Positions 1 to 11,400 of a DNA stretch of 64,000 nucleotides are shown here, one piece after another. Source of the stretch: Echinometra lucunter (Eukaryota > Echinodermata > Echinoidea > Camarodonta > Echinometridae); contig CM057157.1 of the NCBI GenBank assembly GCA_029962745.1, positions 31,973,234-32,037,233 of the forward strand, written 5' to 3'. How positions within the stretch are numbered: the stretch's first letter is position 1; each line of letters starts with the position of its first letter. The notes under the pieces were generated by a model that saw nothing but the letters and a program-made list of their open reading frames with translations, made no database searches and had not been told where the DNA came from. Made by a program: the position numbers and the translations under genes.

Positions 1-1223
1 AGCAGTTATTCTTAACTCCATGTATCTACCGATTTGCTATTTTTCAGTACCGGTATTCATTTATTTTCTTTACATCTGTTTATTTTCAAAATTGCTGTGT
101 AGTCTTTCACCTCCCTCTTTCTATGCTTTTCATTTTTCTTTCTCTTTATGTTTTCTTTGATCTCTTTCTTTGAAATATCAAGTGCATTCCAAAATCAAAC
201 CTGCCATTATTTCCAAATTTTTTTCAATTTAGAAAAAAACCAAACATATTTCTCTGCTATTGTCTTTGTATGACTTCCATCTACTTTCCAACTTTGTATT
301 ATTCAGGCAAATCGCAGTGGTTAACAGCCTTTTGCGTATCTGCGGAAACATTGTTTCTACAAAAGGGAGACATGGTTACTAGCTTGTATTTTAAAGTAAT
401 GGGGCCTGGGGATATTTATTGCATGAAGCTCTGTGCTTTTTTTAGATTTTGTATTCACTGATATATTAATTGCAGTTGATTTTCTTTGCATGTGACTTTA
501 TTCACTAGGTCCAGAATGGCATCCATAGAGACTTTATAGGCTAGAAAATCTATGCACATGTTTAGATACATTTCTTACCAGATTAACAAAACAAAAAAAA
601 AGTTGAATAATGACAAACTGCACTCTATGTCCTGTATATTTGCAGCAGTTTATTGACCATTAAATGAAATATTTGAATATATATTTTTTTATGACATGAA
701 CTAAAAATATTATTTGGAAATGCAAAAAGACACCATTCTGTGATCAGTTTCATATTAACATCTTCAATAAGCTAGAGTGGAGTTTTATTTTGTGAAAAAC
801 TTTTAAGCAACAATAGAAAATCTACTGTTTTCTCTTGCTTTTTTTTCTTTCCAGCGATGCATTTAACAAACTTTTGAACTGCCATGTTTACATATTTTCT
901 TCAGTTCTGAAATCATACTTAAAATAGATAGGTAACAGCATTCATAACAGAACTGCCTTTCTCAGATAAATCCAATGTTTAATCTTTTGAGACTTGATTA
1001 CTGTATGTTAGCATTGTCTTGTGCAGTCTGAATAATCTCTGAACTAATATGGAAGTTAAATCAAAGTGTTATAACAAAAATTGACATTGTGGCATTCAAG
1101 TACCATTTGTATTCAAGCATAACATATTTGAAAAATTATCGGGAACTTACAATAAGAAATCTTATCTAAGATATCCTTTTGTTGTGTTTATAATACTGAG
1201 AACAGTTCACTGCAATGTTGTGT
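1..1223. other. 3' flank of copy A, no gene seen
   Basis: AT-rich sequence downstream of the copy A stop. It probably includes its 3' UTR. No convincing coding or repeat structure was seen, and no match to the region downstream of copy B was noticed. Confidence 0.5.
784..789 (-). other. Candidate polyadenylation signal of copy A
   Basis: AATAAA on the minus strand, about 435 bases past the stop. Further AATAAA hexamers occur at 649-654 and 497-502. In this AT-rich flank chance matches are likely, so the real 3' end cannot be fixed. Confidence 0.3.
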
Positions 1224-1417
1224 CTAGAGCTGAATGTCAATGAATCGACTGATTTGGCATTCATTACGAGACTCTCCATAAGTGCCAATGACACAGCGAC
1301 AGATGAAGTCAACTTGGCCAGTAGACTGGGGTTGGATCTGCTTCCAGATCATCCTAGGTAGCATGGTGTTCAGATCACGGTGTCCTGTTTGCAGCCAGCG
1401 AAGGCCCATCACAGAAC
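1224..1417 (-). CDS. Copy A exon 28: C-terminus and stop
   Basis: Residues 5,300-5,363 (GSVMGLRWLQTGHRDLNTML onward), with a short Cys pair (DFICRCVIG) and another Cys (RNECQISRF). It ends IDIQL and TAG at 1,224-1,226. In copy B the last residues are ISRFVD and the stop is TGA. Phase 1 entry with ATACAG| acceptor. Confidence 0.8.
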
Positions 1418-4400
1418 CTGTATTGTAAATTTACAAAGGAAATTTAGATTTTATTATTATGATCCCTGTGACTTTTCCTCTTTCATAGTGATTATATTAT
1501 GAACTTTCTCCGATATTTTCTTAACATTAATTAAATGCATTGAGTAAAAGACAAATTAAGGAACCATGTATTTCTAGGGAGAATCTTTGGAATGAACCTA
1601 CTCTTCAAGAGAAACTTGTGCATGCTGTTTTTCCTGATATTTGTTAAGCATGCATGTGCTTGAATTTGTTGTCAGAATGTTCTCTGAAGTTATTCATAAC
1701 AAAATGTGGCATTGCAGAGTTTGGCATTAGTCTTGCATTGGACTTATTTTTACCATTGTAACATAGTGTTTGCATTTTGAGTTGCTATGGAATCTTTAAA
1801 CATGATTAACTATTTTGAAACAAACTTTCTAGCTGTTAGAAGTTGTTAGCAGAAGAAGGTCATCAACTCTTACCACGTGTAGCCTTTGCAAGTTTTGCGT
1901 ACAGTCCTGTAGGAATGGCTAGGCGATCAGCACCCTCTTCACCACTGGTCTTCTTGTTGATGATCTGCTTGCCAAGATAGTTGACACCCAAAATTGGTGA
2001 ATCTGTACTCTTCTTGTTGAGAGTGAAGTAGGACGAGAAGACATTGAAGGTGATTCCTTGACGCTCCAGGCGTTTCTGAACAGCTGCTCTGCTGTTGTTG
2101 ATGTTGAACAGGTAGTCCCATTGATTTGTAGTCTCCTCCTAGAAAAAAAAAGAAACAATTTATTTGATGATATATAACACTGACAATGTTTTATGGCTCA
2201 GTTGGTTGAAGTGTTAAAGCAGTAGTCAACATTGTTCCTTAGTTTTAATACAGGAATTGTGGAATGAAGTTTAATATTACATACCATCAAATCTTCATCG
2301 GCGATTAAGATGATGATCTTGGCAGCTTCCTTGCGGAATGGATAGCTGGCAGCAAGTTGGATAGCCTGCATAGCATCAAGCTGGACCTCTCCCTCGAAGA
2401 CTAGGCTGTCTACACCACTGAAAGCACAGTCTACGTTGCTGTCCATCAGATGACCACATAGTGTCTGAGGATGTGGTCTGTCATGGATGTTAGAACCACT
2501 GTATGCAGCGATTCCATATCTAACATCATGAACATCATAAGCACTGAGCTTGCTGTTGATGCGGCTAATGACAGTCTTGACACTGGACTTGATAACATTT
2601 TCTTCTGCCATTGCTGAAGTTTCAGACACAACAAAGACAATATCTGCAGAGCTTGTAGACCTGCCATTCTCCTGTGAGACTTCTCCAACTGTGCAGTCCT
2701 CTGTAAAGAAAGGGTAGAAAAGATAGTCTAATGATAAGATCTTTATGTTCATTGGAGATTTTAATAAATGTGCAGTTGATATTAAGTGAGAAAAAACTAC
2801 AGTTGCTTTAACCATTTCAGCTCAAATATTTTCTATTCAAAACAACTTACGGCATTCAGGATCATAGCTGACGATGCGTTGCAGATCCTTGCCAAGAGTG
2901 ACTACTGGATTGCTGGCTTCACAGGATGGGTTGCACTTCTTGGTCTCCTCCACACAGAAGTTGTAGAACTCAGTCTGGTTAATATCTTGGAAGGTTGCAT
3001 TCAAAGTTGAGGCTTCATCAAGGAACAGGTCTCTGCATTTCTCAGTGACAGATCGACAAGACCCTAATCTGGATGGAATGACATTTCTTGGCGTGTCAAC
3101 TGGAGAGACATCATATGCTGAAATGAACTCAGCTATATCAGTTGTAATGCTACCCTCTGGCAGGATGAATTCATTGTGATACTCTGTGTCTGGGTTACCA
3201 AGAAGACCACGAGACTTTCCATGGTACCAGCCACTCAGATGGAAGATGCACATGAAATGGTCAACATGGCAGGAGAGAGCAATGCCCTTGGTTGTTGTCA
3301 CATTCACCCATGGGCCCATAGCCATAATGGTCATCTCCTTGCTGATTGGTGTCTGGTAGGGTAGTTCCTGGAGGGTAGGCAATCCATTGATATGGACAGC
3401 ATTCTCGTCATCTATTGCAACGCTCATGTTGCGGACAACAAGGGTGATGCGCCTCTTCTGAACCAAAAGAGTGAAGTTACGATCTACATAGTCATGAGCC
3501 AGGACGTAGGTTTGCTGTTCATTGGCATAGACAGGAACACTGTACACCTTGCCATCAAATGTCATGACATGGTTCTCTCCAAAGATCATGGAAGTGTCTG
3601 CAATGTAACAACAACAAAAATACAAACTTGTAAGTTATGATTACACAGGGAAATCCTTATTCTCATGGATCGTTTTCTAAAGATATATACATTAAAACAC
3701 TCACTTTATTTATCACAGTTCTAAATGATACATATCTTGTATTGTACTCGTAAAAGACCTTGAAGACTATCCCTACTTTTTTTCTTGATATACACAACAA
3801 TACAATAATCTTATCTGCAGCTAACCTATCAGTTTTAAAAAACAAAATTTATTTAGCTCACCCTTAAATGTAGATAGCAAGTAGTAGGAATTCAAATACA
3901 ATACTGTATAAGCCAATATTTTTGCGTACAGATATTTTCGCGAATCACAGGCTCACAGACATTTTCACGAGTCATTGATTTCGTGAGCGCAAGAGCAGTT
4001 AGCAAGACAGGACTTGCAGTAAACTTATTTGTACATGAAAGAGTCATATCAGCAGATCCGGAGGATTTGTTTTTCAATTTTTTTTCCAATACCATCACAC
4101 TCGTAGCTTGCGATAAACAAAAAAGCTGTCATAAAACCCCTGATTTCTTGATTTATAGCGCATTTTCAGTAACTCTCTTTCTTACCGCCCCACTAAGGCC
4201 CTGCATGCTTTGGAAAAATGGCACCGATTCCGCATTTTTGGTAGCAGAATTTAGCTCCTTATAGGGTTTTTTAAGGTGAGTACAGAACTAACTTGTGGTG
4301 AGTGACAATTTCTCTCTGTGTTGTGATATACATGTATATACACACGGAGGACTGCTCGTCACTTTCCACTTAGTCTTAGCACATGCATATGGCAACAATG

Positions 4401-6632
4401 CACCAATGGCGAGTGAGAGCTATTTACGTGCGGATATTTTCGTGTGTTGTTGAATTCGCGATTGGTGAGTGACTCGCAAAATTCACAAAAATATAACCAC
4501 CGCAAAAATTTCAGCTTGTACAGTATATGTCTCAGATTTTTTCTATTCGATTTTGAGAAACAGATCTTTTTTACAATATCAGGAAATTTGACCTGTTTGG
4601 GGTTGATTTGATTTAATAGGATACTATTAGCTATAACTGAAAAAAAAATCTACTCACACTTCCAAGGGCTGTAAATATTGATATGTTCCAAAGGAAGAAT
4701 TTCAACAGGGATGCGAAGCTCTTTAAGGACTGTCAGAACTTTGGTGATATATTCAGACAGTTTGGTCTTTAGCTGAAGCTTGAGGTCCTCAATGTCATCC
4801 TTGATCTTCTGGTAGGTTTCTGGCCAATTCTCTTTGAACTCCTCCATCTTCTGAAGTAGTTCAGTCCACTTTTCTGTTGCCTTAATCTTCAGAGTCTTCA
4901 TGTTGGTTATCATATTCTCTCGGAAGAGAGTAGCATTTTGCTTTAGTTCCTGGGATACTGCCTTAACGTTCTGATACATATCAAGGACTTGCCTCTTCAG
5001 CTCTGGGTATTTCTCCTCTACAAGAACTCTCCTCAGCTCAGGATACTTCTCTTCAATGAGGAATCTCTTCATCTCGGGCAAGGTCTCGGTCATGAACTGA
5101 TGAGCCATCTCTTTCAGATTAGTTAGCAGTTCAGGGTCCTTGATGAATCTTGTCAGATTAGTGATGGTTTCATTGATCATTGGCTTGATCTCTTCCTGCC
5201 ACTTGGTCAAGAGTTCTTCTTTCTTCTCCAAGAGACGAGGCTTCCATTCTGTTTCCCACTTTTCCTGGTAAAATTCTTTTTGCTCATTGAATTTTTCCCT
5301 GTACTCTCCAAGGATCTCCTTGAACTCATCAATCTTGACCTGGAGCTGGTTACGGATATCCTGAAGATTAGAACGGAAAAGCTCTATCTTTTCATTGATT
5401 AAAGGCTTCTTTAGTTGATAGTAATCATTCACCATCTTGGAAATGTTGTTAAACCTTTCTGTCAGGTTTACACGCAACTCTTGCATAGTGTTGTTTAGCT
5501 GTGACATCTTATCCTGTGAACAAAGAGAGATAAAACAAAGAAACCTTAATAATACATCATATCTCAAGGTTGATATCAGATAAGAGATATATAAGAGATC
5601 CCTATTCAACCGTAAAACACGATATGATTTTGGTATAACACTCATTCCACAGACCACCACCCAAGTTACCTCAGGCTCGGTATTCAACAGGTTAATACAT
5701 CATTATCAGAGCTGACATCAAATGAGAGAAAGAGGAATCAAATAAAACCCCCTTTTTTAGATGTACCATAGATTTTTGTTGATATTCAAAAGTCAGTTTG
5801 CACAGTAATACATAATTTTCAGTAATGATAAATGAAGTAAGAATAAGAAAAGTTGTCAATACCTTGATGAACTGAATCTGGCTATTGCTCAGTTTGGGTA
5901 ATGTCCTGAAGCTGGTCCAGTTGAATGGATGAGAGATGTTCATGGCAAAGCTGTGGATCATCAAGACGACCAATCTTGTTGAGTGTATCCCTGATCAAAG
6001 TGCGAGTGCGGTTAATAGCGTCCTTAGTAAGAATATTGGTATGGTTAATAGCCTGGCTAGTGAGAATGCGAGTCTGGTTAATGGCATACTGGGTGATGAT
6101 GAGGGTCTGGTTTAGGGCATAGCGGGTCATAACTTGGCTGCGATTATAGGCCAATTCTGTCAGGAGACGAGTGCGGTTGATGGCAATCATGGTCAGATTG
6201 ATGGTCCTTTCAACTGGCTTGACAGCAGCGAGGTAGGCACGGGCCTTTGTTGGGAACTGATCCACTTCATAGTATCGGATAACCCAGCCTAAACAAACAA
6301 AATTTTGAAAATATATTTTCATTAGTGGACACCTCAGCTGGATCCGAGCGAATGCTTTGGGATACATGTATATGTTGGAATAATTAACATTTTGTGATCA
6401 GGTAACATATACAACAGCTTCGGCAACTCTCATGGAAATAAATACATGTGAGACAATTGAGAGAATAATATCGTAGCATGAATCAAAGTTCCCCAGAGCT
6501 GTCCTACCATTTTGGAAATTTTTGCAAAGGTGGTCCGTCTCCGTGGTCCAGTGGTTAAGGCATTGGCGTTCATAGCCAAAGGCCCAGGTTCGATTCCCGG
6601 CGGAGACATTTTTTTCAACCTTTGCAAAAATT

Positions 6633-6668
<36 letters not shown>

Positions 6669-8388
6669 GTGGCAAGAAGGAGGCGGCGGCGGGACGTTGC
6701 TAGTATGTTCACTCTGCCTTCATTGAGCTTTATTGGCTCAATAAAGGCAGAGTGAACATACTAGCAACGTCCTGCCGCCTCCTTCTTGTCACAACTATAA
6801 TTTTCACATACGATGCAGCACCCATCACGTACGTGGCCGAAGCACTTTCACATTATATATATATATATATATACATATGTATAAACATAACAATAAATTC
6901 AAATCACACAGGTGATGTGAGGCCCATCTGATCTTTATTGTGCTACTCCGAGTTTTCACGCTACCTACAGGAGGTGCAATCATCAGGCAACTCTAAACAT
7001 ATACAAGTATGATTATATCTCACTTTTTATTGAAATCTATATATACACTAATATAGTCATCTTAAATCAAAAAGGGTAATTTTCCAACAACACGGTCACA
7101 GAGAAAATGAATTAGAATTGAGAGTTGATTCTATTATTTTCATGGGAATTGCCTTTCCTTACCTGCCATGGTGTTATTGACGTATGTCACATATTCCATA
7201 GTGAAGTCTTTAGCAGGTCCCTTGATGTAGGTCACAATGGTGTTGGTCATGTTGCGTGCATAGCTGATTGTCTTGGCTGTGATGTTCTTGGCCTGGTAAA
7301 TTGATTTCTGAGTTAGATTTCTGGCCAGGAGAGCATACTCCCTAGAAAGGTTGAGAAGTGGAGTTTCATCTCTGATGTAGATGACTAGATTGATGCTCTT
7401 GTTGCGAATCATATAGATGGTTTCATTGGCAACCTTCAAACTTGTGACAATCAGATCTTTGGTTTTGTTCAGGTACATCTTCATTTTGGTAATACTTTCT
7501 TCGGATGTGAGATTCTTCCATGCTTCTATGGCTTTGGCTTGGACAATGACAAGTGTCTCGTTGGCCTTGTTCATCAGAATGACTGATGTCCTGTTAAGGA
7601 AACACATGGTCTGATTGATGGTAACCCTCCAAGGCTGGGAGCGGGTACGGTTGAGGAAGACAATGAGGTCTCTGCCAGTTTGGTTCAGGAATGGAAGGAC
7701 AACTTCTCTCAGGGTAGTGTTGGAAACATTCAAGACATCATAGAAAGTCTTGTTTACCATAGCCAGAGATGTGTTGGCCCATGTCAGAGTCTTGTTGGCA
7801 TAGAACTTGGTCAGATTGGAAGCCACTTGAATCTTTCCATAGGAAAAGTTTCCAACCTGCCATTTAAAGAAATGGACAAAATGCAATACTTTAGATACAA
7901 AATGAAATGGATATTTTAAAGACATTCTGATTTCCTTGTTTTTGTACACACATTTGTATTAATCGAGGTAATATGATTCAGGTGATCAAGTTGCTTTTAT
8001 AATATCACTGCTAGCTTCAATTCAATCAATTCAATTTCATTTAATCGTCCATCTCAGAATAAGATCAGAAACTTAACGTGGGATTTTCATGGTACAGAAA
8101 CATATTCAACAGCATGAAGATATAGTTACATCTGTGGTGACCATTTAGTTACAATAACTAACATAATATGCACAACATGCAAAGAAAGGTCAAGTAAAGC
8201 AAGAAGGAAAACAAAAAGAAGAAGTGTAAAAGTATGGGAGAAAGAGGGGTGAGTGGCAGAAGGGAAAATGAGAACAAGAAGAAATACAAGTAGGGAAGAT
8301 GAGAAAGAGAGGAAGAAGAGCATGGAGAGGGAGGGAAAGGGACAGAGAGAAAGAAAAAGACGAGAGCCAGAACTAGAAGCTAGACTAA

Positions 8389-8419
<31 letters not shown>

Positions 8420-11400
8420 CGTAAAAGGAAGAGACAGAGAAGGAAAAAGTAGGGAATAGAAAAATTGACCAGAAGTATAAAATAGTGAAAAACAAGTGAT
8501 AAAAATATCTAATATCAGATAAAACATACATATTGATAAGATATGCACAGTCAGTAAAAATACGCTCCAGCCATACCCTAAGAACCTGTTGTTACGATTA
8601 CTAGTGGCAAATTCCATTATCCATAGCTTACTGATAGGCTAATTTCCAAGATAAGTTATACATTATAAATCCAAAAATAATAATAATACCATTACTATTA
8701 AAGTACAAATTGCAGAAGAGTAATCAAATCAAGTCTTATTGCACAAATACCATTAATATTTATATACAAATTGCAGCTATACTAAATAATTACAATATTT
8801 CAACAATACAGTAGTAACAATAAATTGTTGCAAGTATTTAGAATATTATTTTAAAAAAAATTAAATTCAGTGAATTATCACATTACTTACAACATTAAAT
8901 TAACATTAGTGATAAAAGGCTAGTGAAATGGGAAGGAAGCATTATTACAATTATTGATATTGCAATAGTAGATTATTAATGATTATTACAATAGAAATAT
9001 TCAATTCGTTAAATAATTACACTAACATTAGACATTTGACATATTAAAATAACACTTTCTAAAAAGGCAAGAATAAATATAGAGAACATCAGAAAGCCGA
9101 GTTACCTGACTCATAGCTATCAAATTGCGAAATTAACATTCAGTGGGTCTGAATGAAGACCCGTATGGAAAATGGAAGGAAAGAGTTCAGATAACGATTT
9201 GTTCTACATTTTGCACATCGTAATCGTTTTCCAGATCGTAACCAACAATAGAATTGATAGAACGGATGTTGGGAGTCTTTCATGACATTCTCCACCTTCT
9301 TCAAAATTTGTTCAGTACAGATCTTATCAAGATCTATCTTTTCCCAAATTATTCTCCCTGCTTGATTCAGTATCCTCTGTGTTTTCATTTGGTCATTTTT
9401 TCTCATGCTGCTATACCAGGCTATACACCCATACAGAACTGAACTTTCTACCACTGCCGAGAAGAAGAGTTTAAGATAGCATCTGTCTACTTGAAAAGAT
9501 CTAAGCTTCCTCAAGAAGTGAAGTCTCATTAAGCCCTTAGCATGAACATCTTTGACACTCCCTTCTCTCTGCTTATTATTGTTGTTGTTTTTTTTACAAT
9601 GTCCATACTGCTACAAATAAGAAACTCACCTCAAAGACTGTCATGTTGAGGTACTTCACAGGGTACTTGTTAAGCAGACTTGTACGGTCCTTGATGCTCA
9701 TCTTTGCATTATCAACAAGATTCTCTACAAGTTGTTGGATGTATGCATTGAAGTCTACAGTAAGTTCATAGATGGTCTTTTCCATTGATCTCATAGGCAG
9801 CTCGTTGATCAGTGAATATTCATCTTTGGTTGCAGAGATTATGGCTTCAACTGTCTTGTTGATACTCATCTTGGTAGCGTTCAGGTACTTCTTAGACTTT
9901 GTCATGATGATTGGTTTCCATGTCTGCCATTTACCCTGAGCACTGGCCTTGAAGATGTTTAACTTCTCTTTTCCTAGTATGTAGATATCCTGGGCTTTCT
10001 GCCTGTACATGATGTACAAATCGGTAGCATTCTCCTTCAGTTCTCCACAGAAGCGGGTCAAGTTTGCTTTCACTTCATTGTAGAGCCTTGTAAGATTAAC
10101 TTTCAATTCATCAAGCTTTTCTTTCCATTCATCAATCTTCAGGATGGTACTCTGCTTGTACTGAGGGTATCTTTCGATGTGGTATTCTGCAGTTTCCATC
10201 AAGAAGGCCTCGGTCTGGGCTGGAAGTTGACGAACACGTTCTTTCAAGTTGGCAGCACGAACCTTCATCATTTCAACCTTCTGCATCATGATGTCACGAT
10301 AAGGCTGCACATGAGGTTCAAGGAACTCAATGGTTATGTTGATGTATGTTTCAGTGATGTTTCGAACCTGCAGAGTGTAGTTGAAGAGAGCTTCCTTGAC
10401 ATAGCAAGTGTAGTTGCGGATGGTCTCATTGACAATCGGAGCATACTTCTCATAGTACAAGGTAACATTTCCTTTGGTCATGTTGTAATACATGATTGCA
10501 CTTTCCTTCACAATCTTGCTCTTTTCAAGTGCAAGAGCTTTGTATTTCTTGATGGCCTTTATGACAACAGGAGTATACTTCTTGCTAAATTCCATTACTC
10601 TGTCAACAGCAATTCGAGAGTATACCTTGGTGAAGTTGGCCACTTGCTTGCCGTAAACCTTTGTGGTGTTGAATAGCTCCTTGCTATAAACCTTAGTAAA
10701 GTTTACTGCCATCTTGCTGTACAGGACTGTAAGATTCATTGTCATGTTGACAGGAGGCTGCACAATCTGATAGATAGTCCTATTGAAGTAACAAATTGGA
10801 AGCATATTGATAGGATGGGTTTCATTCTTGAAGATTGCGATGATCTTGGTAATGACTTCATCAAGCTGTTCCTTCCTCTGCATGTACTCAGTGCCCAACC
10901 TGATCATGATTTCATCAAACTGTTCCTTCCTCTTCATGTATTCATTGACAATCTTTTCGATTATCTGGTCAACATCAATGCCGTATCTTTCTCTGATGTA
11001 GTTAGCAGCAATAACCTTCATATCCATCAGACGCTGCTTAAGCTCTTCAAGAGATCTTGGGCGAGCATCCCACTGTTCCTTAAGAACTGTCCTTGATTAG
11101 TTCAGCTTTTGTCTTGATGAAGAGTATTACAGTCTTGGTCAAGTTTCCCAACTTTTCTTTGGTGATGTTGAAGACTAGCTTTAGGTCTCCCTTGATGACA
11201 TCAACATAGACATATTCATGAAGGGTAGAATTCCATTCTTTGAGCATTTCCATGGCCTGCTTGATGGTCTCATTCAAGAAGGTCTTGTTGACATAGCGGA
11301 AAGTAGTTTGATTCACCAGTTGAAGGCCATTAATCATCTTATCCTTCATTACCACTGCCAGATCCTTTGTTTTCCTCACACTGGTCCTATTGATGATGTC

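Larger units (their letters stand above)
6289..7162 (-). other. Copy A intron 22: paralog-specific insert plus shared tail
   Basis: The part 6,289-6,334 and the part from the (TA)n at about 6,854 onward match copy B. The middle (6,335-6,850) is unique to A and holds the tRNA-like hairpin and the 136-bp hairpin. The shared tail contains a block near 6,895-7,010 (CACAGGTGATGTGAGGCCCA...) also present at 54,185-54,290. Confidence 0.6.

Noticed and set aside
6537..6607. Functional selenocysteine or suppressor tRNA
   Set aside because: Selenocysteine tRNAs are about 90 bases with a longer acceptor arm; this is a 71-base Glu/Asp-like body with an abnormal loop position 32, inside a mobile hairpin.
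8126..8617. 163-residue minus-strand open frame, very Ser/Leu/Phe-rich
   Set aside because: Caused by the purine-rich (GA)n stretch of an intron; no family resemblance and absent from copy B.
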